A stretch of DNA of 60,000 nucleotides from Strigamia acuminata (lineage: Eukaryota > Arthropoda > Chilopoda > Geophilomorpha > Linotaeniidae): positions 3,350,001 to 3,410,000 of the forward strand of contig OX442315.1 of NCBI GenBank assembly GCA_949358305.1. Reading direction: 5' to 3'. Numbering within the stretch: position 1 is the first letter of the stretch; the number at the start of each line of letters is the position of its first letter. The position numbers were made by a program, and so were the translations under genes. Positions 20,511 through 30,996 of the stretch are shown here, one piece after another. Below the pieces are notes generated by a model, which saw only the letters and a list, made by a program, of their open reading frames with translations, did no database searches and was not told the origin of the DNA.

Positions 20511-23500
20511 TCAATTCCAACAAAACTTTGAGGCTTTTCCTCGTTGTTGGTATGGTTTTTTAAATACTGCAGTGATGTTTCGCACGAAATTTTCATCTGC
20601 ATATTTAGGATTTGGTTTTCGTTCTCGTCGTGGACAAGTGCTAGTTCGTGGAACTATCGGTTGGGGTTTGCGGGGTTTTCGAGGTGGTTTCTTTGGAGTT
20701 TCACCTCTTGTCAATGCCGCTTTCTTTTCTATAGCAGTTAATCGTTGTCTATGTCTATGTTTAGACTTAATGGGCGCAGATTTGTCAATTTGCACCGAAG
20801 TTGAGTCGGATAATTCCATTGGAATTTCTGAAGAAGTTTCAGGAATTAATTCCATTTCTTCAGCATCCGGAAGTTGGTTACTTTCATCCATCCATTTAGG
20901 ATTTTCTTGAGGCGAGTAAGAGGCGGACTTTTGTCCTACTTTCCAAGTCTCAATCGGGTACGACGGAGTATAAGGATACAACGCTTTAATATTTACTGAT
21001 TTTTCAATCGAACCATCAGCTAATTTGCGTAATTTATACGCTCCGCCTGGAAGTACTTTAGTAATTTCCCACGGTCCATCTCTCTTCTCGGCAAATCCAG
21101 CGGAGATATTTTTATCTGCGCACGAGAGAATGTGAGTCTGTTTCCAAACTAAATCTCCAACTTCGAACTCCGTAATTACGAACTTTTGTTCGTGTATTTT
21201 CCTATGTCGTTCAAAATTCAATTGAATTCTGCGATGCATCTCTTGATGCGATCTGCGCAATACATCCAATAGTACTCTGACATATTTTTCTGGATTTTCT
21301 TTGTCAAATGGATTGGCATGTTTGATAATCCTTGGGTCGAAAGGTAATGTTACGATTCGTCCCGTGTTCAGTAGCATCGGGCTTGAGCCTGTTGCCGCTG
21401 AGACATTATTTCTCATCGCGAACGCGAATTCATCTAAATATCGTGGCCATTGCGTGTGCACGTCTGTGTACAGGGCCAGCATCGTCTTTATATCTCTATT
21501 GGCTCGCTCTGTCGGGTTCGCCTGGGCATGATACGTGCTCGTATGAGACGGGCGAATGTTGTACATATCGCAATACTCATTGTAAATATCGGAAACAAAT
21601 TGTTTTCCGTTATCACTCACAATCTTTTTGGGGTGTCCCCATCTGTTTGTAACAGATCTTAATTCTTGAACGCAGTTAGCGCTCGTGGCTTTTGTCAAAG
21701 CCTTAATTTCAACGAACTTGGTACAATTGTCAATAATGACAAAAATATACTGGTTTTGGGACCTTCCCGCGGGTTTTGGGCCCATCAAGTCCATGTTAAT
21801 ACATTCCCAAGGATTGGTCATGTTGTGGGGTGTGTAAGGAGCTGCGTGCCTTTTCTGTTGAATAGGTTTGTACTGAGCACAGTGCGTGCAGCTTTTGACG
21901 TAGTTCCTGACACTTCTACTCATACCAGGCCAGAAATATATTAAACGCGTTTTCTCAAGCGTCTTACTCATCCCAGCGTGACCGCTTAGGGGGTGGCCAT
22001 GACAAGCGAAGAGTACTCGTTTTACGAGTGAACTGGGTACAACGGCTTTAAAGCCGTTTCCCGAATCGTTTAATTCCTCTTCGAATGAAGGGTTAAAATA
22101 GATGATCATTTGATCACCATCAACTTCTTTTTTGTCTAAACAATAGTTTTTGACTTTGTTTTTCCATTCTTTTATTTCAGATTGTGGTATCCCAACAACC
22201 TTGTCATTTAATAAATATTCCCGAATGCGTTTGCATTCAGTATCTAGTAACTGAGCATCTATTATTTCTCTCCTTGTAGGAGGGACTTCTTTAAGTACTT
22301 CAGTCAATGCACTGTACAAGGTTTCTTGTACTTCCTCCCCCTCCTTTTCTTCAGAACATTCTTTAGAATTTTCTGAAAAATAGGAACGCACACTAGCTAA
22401 ATATTCTCGTTTTTCTGGGGCACGATTTAATGAAACAGAAGGATTTCCGTCCCATTCAGGCCAGTATTGTTTAATTTCAACGGGTTCCACATGATCACGA
22501 AGAGGAATGTCTTCCTCTGTTAGTGGGGCTCTAGAAAGTGCGTCTGCAACTTGGTTAGCAGCACCTTTTCGAAAAACAATTTTAAAATTTCCACATTGGA
22601 TTCTTAAGGCCCAACGGCCAAATTTCCCAGATGGTTCAGGCGTTCGCATCAACCATTTCAGTGCTTCTGCATCTGACTCTAAAGTGAATGTACCATATTC
22701 GAGATATGGTTTAAATCGATCAATAGCCCACACAACTGCGAGACATTCGAGTTCCGGCGTTGTATAACGCTTCTCCGCTCCACGTAACACTCTGCTTGCA
22801 TAAGCTACAGGTCTGGGTACAGAAATGTTTTTCTGCTTCTTTTCATCGAATATATCGACATCTTGGCAAAGGACAGCTCCTAAGCCTTCATGTGAAGCGT
22901 CAGTCATGACAACAAATGGCAAAGTCATATCTGGTTTGTGTAGACAATTGTCACCACAAAGTAGCTCTTTAATTTTATTAAAAGCTTCTGTCTGCTCATC
23001 TCCCCATTCAAATGGAGTTTTCTCATTCATCATACGTGTGTATGGTGCGGCAATAGTTCCGTGATTTGGAACAAACTTCCTGAAGAAGTTAGTCATGCCG
23101 TGAAAGCGCTGAATGTCTTTAGCACACGTGGGGGTGGGAAATTTCATGATCGCCGATATTTTATCGGGATCACCGAAGAGACCTTCGGGTTTAATCCAGT
23201 GGCCCAAGAATTTTAATTCTGTACGCCCAAAACGAGATTTCGCTTTATTTATTGTCATGTTGGCTTGGTTAAGCCTTTCCAAAACATCTCGAACATGTTT
23301 GAGATGATCATCCCAATTATCTGAATACACAATTACGTCATCCAAATAAACTAACGCGTAGTCTTGTAAAGCTGAACCTAAAATGCCTTCCATCAGACGT
23401 TGGAAAGTACAAGGCGCATTGCAAAGGCCGAATGGCATTCGCACAAATTGATAAGGGCCGTTTGGCGTATAAAACGCCGTTTTTGGACGATCTTCCTCAC

Positions 23501-24710
23501 ACATTTCGACTTGGTAGTAACCTTTAACAAGGTCAATAGACGTAAAATACTTTGCCGGACCAGTATTATGCAACAAAAGGTCAATACTTGGCATTTGTAT
23601 TACTTCGACTTCAGTGATGGCATTTAGCCACCGGTAGTCAATGCACATCCTATACGAGCCGTCAGGCTTCGCAACAATGACGGGATGACTTATGAAGGGC
23701 CCTTTGGCCTTTTCAATGAGTCCATCCTGTTCCAATTCTGCAGCTAGTTTGGTCATAATGGCTCTCTTGGCCGGGTTATACATTCTATACTGCATTTTGG
23801 GCAATGAATGCCCTTCTTTGAACTTAATACGATGTTGGGTCACGTTAGTGCACCCAACTTGATCACGAAATACATTCGGTATCGAGTTAACCACTTCGCG
23901 AAGTGCTAGTCTTTGTTCCGGAGTGCAGTCGCTCTCCTCAACTAATTTTTCATCCCAAGTCAACACAGGAGTGTCTGTTAACTCAATTGAGTTGAGAGTG
24001 GACGACAGTCCTAAATAATCGAAAGTAATTCGATTCAACGGGGCGAGGGCCAAATTGGCTTCTTCCGATTCATAAGGAGCGGACCAATTAGGTTTATCTG
24101 CACAAGAAAACTCTTGTAAATGTGGATGCGGACTAATTTTCTGTCTGCGCATGAAATTGTGACCAAGTATCAAGCCACAAACTCGTTTTGCTAAAACGAT
24201 GAAATTCATTGGTGTAAATTCATCAGCCCATTGCACGCACAAAGTTATTTGTCCGACAGGCTTGTGTGCTACGCCTACAGCGTTAACCAACATGTTTCTG
24301 GGGGCCTCTTGCAAAAATTCTGGCAAAGCCTGAGTTTCAGACAAGAGTTGTTCCCCAATGTAACATTGAGATGCTCCTGTATCCATGAGCGCGTTGTAGG
24401 TGAGCCCACCAATTGTGATCTTCATTCGAGGATCATCTTTATTATTACCTAAAGTAATATTGTGCAAATTATTGCCGCCTATGACTCTGTTGAGTCGGCG
24501 AAGTCTACAGAATTTCTTCGTGTAACACTTGTGGGGAAACAATGTCAGATTTTTTAATTGTTCTGTCATTTCTTGCAGATTTTCCTCTACTCCGCCACTA
24601 TGACTAGTGGCTACTTCAAGACAAGTTGTGTCTACATCCATAAATAAAGATTCCGACGTAGCATTAGCCACTTCTGGGGGATGGAATAAACCTTCTTCCC
24701 CCGGATCTAG
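20511..24710 (-). CDS. pol: Element B Pol: protease, reverse transcriptase, RNase H, integrase
   Basis: 1400 codons entered by -1 frameshift at 24710. From the first residues after 24671: protease MDTGA (about residue 97), reverse transcriptase IDLVKGYYQ and YLDD (about 441), RNase H TDASHEG, ELECLAVVWAIDRFKPYL and ESDAEAL, integrase HHCC (CTHC, about 895-940), IDLMGP-type catalytic Asp (NMDLMGPKP), SDNGKQF and TERANR, and KRDGPWEI near the C-terminus. The tail is Lys/Pro-rich. All catalytic residues are present. It is clearly related to element A Pol (many identical blocks such as YTPHNMTNPWE). Confidence 0.95.
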   Translation of the reverse strand, partial: LDPGEEGLFHPPEVANATSESLFMDVDTTCLEVATSHSGGVEENLQEMTEQLKNLTLFPHKCYTKKFCRLRRLNRVIGGNNLHNITLGNNKDDPRMKITIGGLTYNALMDTGASQCYIGEQLLSETQALPEFLQEAPRNMLVNAVGVAHKPVGQITLCVQWADEFTPMNFIVLAKRVCGLILGHNFMRRQKISPHPHLQEFSCADKPNWSAPYESEEANLALAPLNRITFDYLGLSSTLNSIELTDTPVLTWDEKLVEESDCTPEQRLALREVVNSIPNVFRDQVGCTNVTQHRIKFKEGHSLPKMQYRMYNPAKRAIMTKLAAELEQDGLIEKAKGPFISHPVIVAKPDGSYRMCIDYRWLNAITEVEVIQMPSIDLLLHNTGPAKYFTSIDLVKGYYQVEMCEEDRPKTAFYTPNGPYQFVRMPFGLCNAPCTFQRLMEGILGSALQDYALVYLDDVIVYSDNWDDHLKHVRDVLERLNQANMTINKAKSRFGRTELKFLGHWIKPEGLFGDPDKISAIMKFPTPTCAKDIQRFHGMTNFFRKFVPNHGTIAAPYTRMMNEKTPFEWGDEQTEAFNKIKELLCGDNCLHKPDMTLPFVVMTDASHEGLGAVLCQDVDIFDEKKQKNISVPRPVAYASRVLRGAEKRYTTPELECLAVVWAIDRFKPYLEYGTFTLESDAEALKWLMRTPEPSGKFGRWALRIQCGNFKIVFRKGAANQVADALSRAPLTEEDIPLRDHVEPVEIKQYWPEWDGNPSVSLNRAPEKREYLASVRSYFSENSKECSEEKEGEEVQETLYSALTEVLKEVPPTRREIIDAQLLDTECKRIREYLLNDKVVGIPQSEIKEWKNKVKNYCLDKKEVDGDQMIIYFNPSFEEELNDSGNGFKAVVPSSLVKRVLFACHGHPLSGHAGMSKTLEKTRLIYFWPGMSRSVRNYVKSCTHCAQYKPIQQKRHAAPYTPHNMTNPWECINMDLMGPKPAGRSQNQYIFVIIDNCTKFVEIKALTKATSANCVQELRSVTNRWGHPKKIVSDNGKQFVSDIYNEYCDMYNIRPSHTSTYHAQANPTERANRDIKTMLALYTDVHTQWPRYLDEFAFAMRNNVSAATGSSPMLLNTGRIVTLPFDPRIIKHANPFDKENPEKYVRVLLDVLRRSHQEMHRRIQLNFERHRKIHEQKFVITEFEVGDLVWKQTHILSCADKNISAGFAEKRDGPWEITKVLPGGAYKLRKLADGSIEKSVNIKALYPYTPSYPIETWKVGQKSASYSPQENPKWMDESNQLPDAEEMELIPETSSEIPMELSDSTSVQIDKSAPIKSKHRHRQRLTAIEKKAALTRGETPKKPPRKPRKPQPIVPRTSTCPRRERKPNPKYADENFVRNITAVFKKPYQQRGKASKFCWN

Positions 24711-24716
24711 TTTTTT
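24676..24716 (-). promoter_or_regulatory. -1 ribosomal frameshift signal of element B
   Basis: Heptamer A AAA AAC at 24716-24710 in the gag frame, followed at once by the gag stop TAG, a 7-nt spacer including the stop, and a hairpin with arms GGGGGA (24702-24697) and TCCCCC (24681-24676). Confidence 0.85.
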
Positions 24717-26953
24717 GAACTAGTCGCACTTGAATCAGCAGATTCTGGCTTGATCAAAGTCTTGACCATTTCTGCCAACGAGTTAGTCAGCGAAGTCTGT
24801 AACTTATTTTCAAAAGTATTTAATTTCGCATCAAGTTTAGCATCTAGTGTTGCATCCAACACTTCTTGAGTTATCCACCTATTATTAGATCGTTTAGAAG
24901 TCGGATCCACAGTCGGGGAATCCGGCGTACTTCGTTTTTGCAACTCTTCAGAGTTGAAATTTGCACGTGGTTTTAAATCTGGACATTCTCGACGCATGTG
25001 TCCTGGTTTCTTACAGTGGTAACAAACTAATTGACCACGTCTGGTCTGATCTACTACTCCATTTATTAGATAAACGGCCTCACACTCCTCAGGTAACTCT
25101 TCATCACAAATATTAAGTTGTTCTTGTGAATCCAAAGTTAAAGATTTAACATTTGTCTTTGGCTGAGGACGAGTGTCAGTTTTCCGAGGTGGGAAAACAA
25201 CTGGATTGGAAATATTTTCCCTTGCTCTATTAGCTGTACGACTGTACAAGCCTTTATTTTTTGTTATAACGGCATAAATCTCTGTCAGAGGCAAATCCGC
25301 TATGCCTTGCGTATGCAAAAGCAAATCATTAGCAGGAGTTACACTCCCGATAAAAAGACAACCAGCCCCTTTTGCATCAAGACTGTCTTGTAATATCCAT
25401 AACTGGTAATATTTGTGCATAAAGTCGTAAAGACTTTCTGTTTCTAGTTGTTTCAACTTAGTTAGTTGGTTTGTCCGCTCTTGTCGAGTGGCTACAAACC
25501 GCTCTTTGAACGCCTGTTCAAATACTTCCCAAGATATGAAATCTTCTCTCCTTTCATGAAACCAACCATGCGCTTGCTCGGTTAAATAACCGGCCACGCC
25601 TTTAACAAGCATGTCATCGAGTGACATGTTTCGCAGGAAAGCGACATTTTTTACAATATTGAGAAAGCGTTCGCTTTCTTCTGCTTTTCCGGAGAATACA
25701 GGGATATCTGGTGGTTTCAAACAGTTAGTTTGAGGGACAGTGGCGGAACTTTTTCCTGCCTGCATCAACTTGTGCATGGTTGTGGCAATTGACGCGAGGT
25801 CATCAGCCGTCATTCCAAAGCTACTGGGGGGGCGCGAATTGTCTTTTGACGATCCGCCATTGTTTAGTTGACTCGAGTTATTTTGACTTGAGCCACCATT
25901 GTTGGGGTTGAAATTATTCGACCCTCCTTGATTCGGTCTACTGTGGTTACCAAAATTCGAATGGTTATTCGAATTACCTTGGTTCCCATAATTCGAATGA
26001 CTATTAGAATTATCTTGATTGTTAAAATTCGGACGGTTGTGCGAACTTTCTTGATTACCAAAATTTGGACGATAGTTCGAATTACCTGGCGTACCCCGAT
26101 TCAAATAGTTATTTGAATTTCCTGGAGTTCCAGTAGAAGGATTATTTAAATCGTTCGGATTATTTAGGTTATTCGAGTTCGGAGGAACTGGATAACCCCT
26201 TTGCATGTTAGGTGCTGGACTAGAATTGTTTGCAAATCTGGAATTTGGGTCAAAACGGCGGTTTGGACCTCTTGTCGCACCTGAATTTGGGTTCAAATTT
26301 CCAGCGAGATTCGGACAACTAGTTGATCCGTTTGGAAAACTTGGATTAGGGTTGGCCATATTAGGCGGACCCAAATTCGCTCTGTTGAACGTATTCTCAA
26401 AGTTCTCTGGATTTGTAAATCCTCTTTGTTGGTTGCGAGCGAAGTTATTCGCTCGTAATCGTTGTTGGAAAGCACGATTAAAATCTCCTGGTGTCAAATT
26501 CGACTGATCTTGACGAGGAGGTTGTGCATTTTTATTTCTATATCTAGAAATAGGCGTCGAAGGAGTGGGACTAAAATTATTTAATCTTTGGCTGGCTGGG
26601 GAATTAGGTTGCTCCGACGTAGCACGTTGCGCGTGTACAAAATCTAACACTTCAGTCAAAGATCTAAATTGGTTTGGGTTCAAACCGTGATCCTGACAAA
26701 ATAATAGACCGCCTCGGCCTAAATGAGAACCTTCAGGAATGCATTCCTCTTCTCCAGGCGGAGTAGGTTCTCGTGGAGCCCTATTCTCTCCAGATGGTCC
26801 GGCTGTTTCATTTGAAACGCCATTATGGACCGCGTGGTTTCCCACTTCTTCAATTCCATTAGGAACAGGTACAAACCCGGATAGATTCATTCCACCGGTC
26901 AAACAAGTTCTTTCCTTACCACGGGTGTTCATGTGATGCTGGTTATTAGTCAT
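24707..26953 (-). CDS. gag: Element B Gag with Asn-rich repeats and CCHC zinc knuckle
   Basis: 748 codons from ATG 26953. Residues about 60-380 are low complexity, Asn/Pro/Gly/Ser-rich, with a short repeat around NSNxHSNxGNQ. The capsid-like region includes GYLTEQAHGWFHERREDF (about 450) and matches the element A Gag. The zinc knuckle is CYHCKKPGHMRREC (about residue 642). It ends in the frameshift signal. An Asn-rich domain of this size could drive self-assembly or condensation (inference). Confidence 0.92.
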   Translation of the reverse strand: MTNNQHHMNTRGKERTCLTGGMNLSGFVPVPNGIEEVGNHAVHNGVSNETAGPSGENRAPREPTPPGEEECIPEGSHLGRGGLLFCQDHGLNPNQFRSLTEVLDFVHAQRATSEQPNSPASQRLNNFSPTPSTPISRYRNKNAQPPRQDQSNLTPGDFNRAFQQRLRANNFARNQQRGFTNPENFENTFNRANLGPPNMANPNPSFPNGSTSCPNLAGNLNPNSGATRGPNRRFDPNSRFANNSSPAPNMQRGYPVPPNSNNLNNPNDLNNPSTGTPGNSNNYLNRGTPGNSNYRPNFGNQESSHNRPNFNNQDNSNSHSNYGNQGNSNNHSNFGNHSRPNQGGSNNFNPNNGGSSQNNSSQLNNGGSSKDNSRPPSSFGMTADDLASIATTMHKLMQAGKSSATVPQTNCLKPPDIPVFSGKAEESERFLNIVKNVAFLRNMSLDDMLVKGVAGYLTEQAHGWFHERREDFISWEVFEQAFKERFVATRQERTNQLTKLKQLETESLYDFMHKYYQLWILQDSLDAKGAGCLFIGSVTPANDLLLHTQGIADLPLTEIYAVITKNKGLYSRTANRARENISNPVVFPPRKTDTRPQPKTNVKSLTLDSQEQLNICDEELPEECEAVYLINGVVDQTRRGQLVCYHCKKPGHMRRECPDLKPRANFNSEELQKRSTPDSPTVDPTSKRSNNRWITQEVLDATLDAKLDAKLNTFENKLQTSLTNSLAEMVKTLIKPESADSSATSSKN
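25860..26130 (-). repeat. Short tandem repeats coding the Asn-rich part of Gag B
   Basis: Irregular units of about 36-45 bp around plus-strand AATTCGAATG and TTGxTTxCCAAAATT repeat six or seven times. They encode the NSNxxxNFGNQ series. Confidence 0.7.
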
Positions 26954-28077
26954 AACTAAACTTAAAACTAAGAAAATTTCCTAAGTCTGAGAGATAACGA
27001 TGAAGTTGCAAACGTTCAGGAGGATCGCAAACGAAGCAGTGGTCACACTAGTTCGAAAGGAAGTATGGGTACTTCGATACACCTCTCTGATTGGTCAAGT
27101 ATCAACGCTAGTCTCGCGAGAGTCCAATCTCGTCCGAGATTGGTGGAAATCATCAAGTTCGTGGAACCGTAATCTTGACAGATTCCAGTGTTATGACGTA
27201 GTCACCAAACAAAATGGATACTTTTCAAAATATTTTAAAATATCACCGCATTTATTAATAAATGAATGATCACCTTTGTGGAAATTTTTTTAAAGTTTTA
27301 ACACTCGTAATTTCAAAAGACGCGCCGATTCGTTTGAATCGATGGCTTTTCTGCACAACACGGGTTGCTAGGCAACACAACAGTAAGAATTCTTCTTCGC
27401 TAAAATTCGAATGGTATTCCATTCGTATAATTCGATTTCAATGGCTTGAGATCACGATTTTTAACCAACATTTTAATGTAGATCAAGTCTGTAAAATAAG
27501 GTAAACCCACTTTGAAATAAAATATAAATTTTAATTCCTTCGGAAAATGTCAATTTTCCTTCTATTTATTTAGGCAAATAAATTTAGGTTTAACTTGAAG
27601 TCTCAAGCAAAATTACTTATTTGGAACATTCTAAAAATAAGGCAACTGTTAAATTGATAGAATTCTTTAAGAATTCTGTCAAAGTCAAACTTTTCAAAAT
27701 TAGGCCTACCCGCGTGGTTTTGTCAGATTGTCGACGACAAAATGACGTTACCCGGGCGGAACCAACTTCAACAAGTCCGGGCAAGATTCTCATTCTCAGG
27801 GTTGGGCCTTTAGGCCTGACCACGTGGTAGAAATTATTAGTTTTGTTAAAACACATAATTTCCACGACGGAAAATCGGAATAAAGTGAATTACACTTATT
27901 TTCTTGCGAGAAGTTCTAAAACAGAATAAAATATATTAAACGCAAATATAAATTTCGTTCGAAACTGATTTTACACATCCAAAAAATTTCATTTGAAATT
28001 TTATCACTGTAAGCACCTTTCCGAATTCTCATAAACACACGAAAAACTTCAAAATTTATTTTAAATTTAGGCAGCCT
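26954..28077 (-). other. Element B 5' leader
   Basis: About 1.1 kb between primer site and gag. It contains complementary blocks that could fold (GGCCTTTAGGCC near 27806-27817, and TAGGCCTACCCGCGTGG at 27701-27717 against CCACGTGGTCAGGCCTA on the opposite side). ORFs on both strands here overlap each other and have no motif. Confidence 0.5.
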
Positions 28078-28095
28078 ATCTCGGTAGAACCTCCA
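28078..28095 (-). promoter_or_regulatory. Primer binding site of element B, tRNA-Gln type
   Basis: Plus-strand ATCTCGGTAGAACCTCCA equals a tRNA-Gln 3' end variant with CCA, differing from the element A site at two positions. It is 2 nt from the LTR. Confidence 0.8.
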
Positions 28096-28097
28096 CT

Positions 28098-29840
28098 TGT
28101 GACGATTCTACTTTTGGGCTAATTTATTAGTCCTTTTAAGATAGATAATTCGGTTTATACAAGACGTTGCTAAGTTTAGCAACAACCTAACCGAGATAAG
28201 CTACGGAAGCCCTTACAAACATGAATATGTGATCAAGTGGAAATAACTTACAGTTTTGGTGTGACATAACATATTTATTACTAAATATTAACAACAAAAT
28301 ATGGGTTCTTGACGCGTGTAAACGGGCGGCATCAACTGGTTGAGGATCCGGGCGAAGCCAGAGGGATACGGCTGACTTGCGGCATCGTCACAAATATCGC
28401 TACGGAGACGTATTTGGTCCGCAGCTCGAGTATCTAAAAATGCGAAGAGTCCTTCGCATAAGTAGGATTATTCAGCAGAATATTCCATATTCCAAATGAA
28501 TAAAAGTAAAGTAATTAGTGGAATACAACAAATGAATTGTTGTATAAATATTAATTGGGCGGGGACCGTCACGACAATTGAGAGAACGTCGCGGGAGTTG
28601 TTGAGACTCCATCCGCCAGCATGCCTTACGACGACAAGATCTCGTGATCAGGCGCCGAGTATTTAATTGTGTGCTTTAACTCGCTATCGGTGGTACCAAC
28701 CACCAGGTAAACATTTCTATGGACTTACCGGGTTTAGAAGATATTGCCAATACAGGATTACCAATGCCCGAGTAATTTATTTAACACAGTGTTGTTCAAC
28801 TCCTGTTCACGGGTTACTAACCCGGAGGGTACGATGGGGCGGGGACCGTCACGACGGTCGAGAGAACCATCGCGGGAGGATTTGACTCCTCCATCCGCCA
28901 GCATGCCTTACGATGGCGGGATCCAACGATCGAGCACCGGGTAAAATATTAATTGGCCACTGCCATTGGATTACCATTATCCAGGTAGTTGTTTTATCGC
29001 AACATCTTTAGATATTACTCACGGGCTACCAACCCGGCGTGTTACCTGTATATTAGGCTTTTACCGACTTTTAACGTGCGGAAGGACCAATCGAGAAAAG
29101 ACGGGAACCTGCGAGGGCTGTTTACAACAACCACCCTGCAGCGGACTGAGGCCAGTTAGCTGAGGGACCTACTTTCATTTAGCAAGGTCGTACTGTATAC
29201 GACCGTTATATTAAGCCACCGTACGAAGTCCTACTGTCCCGTAGAACAGCTGGCTAACGTTACGGGGCCATTTCATGCGAATGCATGTCTATTACCGGAG
29301 TTAGCCTTCCCGAAATAGCCCTACAACAGCAATAACAAAATAGTAATGAATACTAACTGTGGAGAGCTGAGGTGGCCTGATGTGTCGATAGAGAATAATG
29401 AAATCAAACGATAACAATTCAACTACAGACAATATACAAGTTCAGTTATCAAGCCAGGGGGGAAGTGAGAAACTGGAGCTTATATAGTTCTGTAGAACTA
29501 CTAGATTGGCGATAGCCAATCAGCGTACGAATCGGCGGATTCGTGGGTCACTAGTCCGGACCTAATATATGACTATGTCCAGATGGGCCCAGTTGGGGTC
29601 CGGAAGGGTCCGATTGGTTCCCTTCGACTGGTAAGTAAAGTGGATATTGATTCGATAGAATCAACATCATCAAGTAATTAATACTTAATTCATATTGAAT
29701 AAAATAGTTATATTTTATTCACCGTGTCCAAGTAATAATTTATTACGCTTTTTAGTTTTAACCGAGTTTGAAATACGCGCGTTGGTTAAACAGCGCCATC
29801 TATGGTGAACATTGATAACTATCGATTTGTAATCATCACA
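28098..29840 (-). repeat. 5' LTR of element B
   Basis: 1743 bp, same boundaries and same sequence as the LTR at 15458-17200 wherever compared (offset 12640). Its first bases on the minus strand (TGTGATGATT) supply the stop codon that now ends the interrupted channel exon. Confidence 0.95.
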
Positions 29841-30310
29841 AACTATCAAGCAAATGTTCTTCGCTTTCATCCACATATTTCTGAAGACATTTCTTAGCTC
29901 TGTATTCTAGTAGAGAAAACTGAAGTGATTTCTGCTTAGATCTCTTCACATTTTGAATAATCAGAGTGATTAGAATGATGACTATTTCAGCAATCATGAG
30001 ACAAGACACTCCGAGAGTGAGTCCGATGTTTCCTCCTAAATCGCAGAAGAGCGCTATTATATCGTAAGCTGCCACTTCTTTTGCGATTCTTATCGAATCC
30101 ATCACTTTGACTCTCAAACTCGATCCGGATTGTTCTTCAACTATTAAACGACTCGAAATAATTTGATGTTCACAAGATGTGGTGCACTTGCAAGGATTTG
30201 ACGCATTGGCCTTCCAAAATCCCAAGTAAGCTGCTTTGACTTCTGTGAATATCGTACCATATTCTTCTTGGCACTCTGGCAAATGCTCAAAGTTTTGCAT
30301 GAATGGCAAC
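29841..30310 (-). CDS. DEG/ENaC gene exon 6a: unit 1 second transmembrane segment
   Basis: Acceptor TTTTTTTTTCGTTTAG before 30310; one base then LPFMQNFEHLPEC. It contains CKCTTSCEH, then the pore region CDLGGNIGLTLGVSCL with the GxS filter (GVS) and a transmembrane segment ending LIIQNVKRSKQ. The frame runs into element B, where TGA (29838-29836) stops it after LLDSL. Without the insertion it continues into exon 6b. Confidence 0.8.
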
Positions 30311-30379
30311 CTAAACGAAAAAAAAATTTTATTTAATGTATTCTTCTAATATCAACGTTGTTGATCAGATCACACCAAC

Positions 30380-30492
30380 CTGCAACGCACTTCACTCATC
30401 TCTTGTATTTGCTGTCGTATACACCTTTCTTCACACAATTCAAAATCAGCAATTGAACTGCACGTGTGTTTGGTTTTGTTCAGGAACTCGTA
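30380..30492 (-). CDS. DEG/ENaC gene exon 5: unit 1 Cys-rich ectodomain
   Basis: Acceptor GTGTTGTAG, donor GTTGGT; 37 codons + 2 nt starting YEFLNKTKHTC. Cysteines are spaced C-x8-C-x3-C-x12-C, parallel to exon 10. The intron to exon 6a is 69 bp. Confidence 0.75.
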
Positions 30493-30551
30493 CTACAACA
30501 CAATCAAATGATCACACAATAACTTGTAGAATTTCCAATTATACCAATTAC

Positions 30552-30631
30552 TTTTTGAACTGATAAAAGGCTAGTCGCCGTTTGTTCCGATAGTAAACCA
30601 AGAATTTTTTCAACTGAGAAATTCTCTTTAT
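30552..30631 (-). CDS. DEG/ENaC gene exon 4: unit 1 ectodomain
   Basis: Acceptor TTTGTTTTGACAG, donor GTAATT; 2 nt + 26 codons. The same length as the corresponding part of exon 9, with FS, Leu, T-x-T and terminal QK conserved. Confidence 0.65.
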
Positions 30632-30706
30632 CTGTCAAAACAAACTAACACAAAAGGAATAGAATACTCTGAGAATAACGAGTTAATCGTTTGCTTACAT
30701 TAACAC

Positions 30707-30793
30707 CTGGATTTGGACATCTGTTCCCAAAATTGGATTCGTCAAATTTAAAAACTAATTCATTTTTTGGATTCGATAGCCGAACTTTTTGAT
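30707..30793 (-). CDS. DEG/ENaC gene exon 3: unit 1 ectodomain
   Basis: Acceptor CTAACGATAG, donor CCAG/GTGTTA; 2 nt + 28 codons + 1 nt, including ELVFKFDESNFGNRC. Phases match exon 8. The acceptor is not strong. Confidence 0.55.
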
Positions 30794-30859
30794 CTATCGT
30801 TAGAAGTGAACATCACTCATGACTACTCTAAAGAAATCAATCCAATTGTATTTTCTTAC

Positions 30860-30935
30860 CAAGTGTCATCAGAATACACAATCCCATCAGACCGAATGCA
30901 TATTTCACTTTATTTTTCACATTTACAGATTTATC
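30860..30935 (-). CDS. DEG/ENaC gene exon 2: unit 1 ectodomain
   Basis: Acceptor TTGTTATGATTAG, donor GTAAGA; 25 codons + 1 nt, including KVKYAFGLMGLC, aligning with FFSTVFGFC of exon 7. An upstream acceptor at 30976 would put TAG in frame, so this one is preferred. Confidence 0.55.
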
Positions 30936-30996
30936 CTAATCATAACAAAAAATTACAATTCCATTTTGCTAAGAGACAGGTTTAATAAAAACTTAC

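Larger units (their letters stand above)
15458..29840 (-). mobile_element. Element B: complete 14.4-kb three-ORF Ty3/gypsy retrotransposon
   Basis: Two 1743-bp LTRs (15458-17200 and 28098-29840) that I found identical wherever compared, AACT target duplication (15454-15457 and 29841-29844), tRNA-Gln primer site, gag, pol by -1 frameshift, a 1.05-kb gap, a third ORF and a 3' polypurine tract. All ORFs are open. Identical LTRs mean recent insertion. It lies in a coding exon of the channel gene, in the same orientation as the gene. Confidence 0.95.

Noticed and set aside
30767-30985. Plus-strand ORF of 72 codons that looks protein-like
   Set aside because: It is antisense to exons 2 and 3 of the channel gene, whose minus-strand splice phases fit well; the appearance is a shadow.
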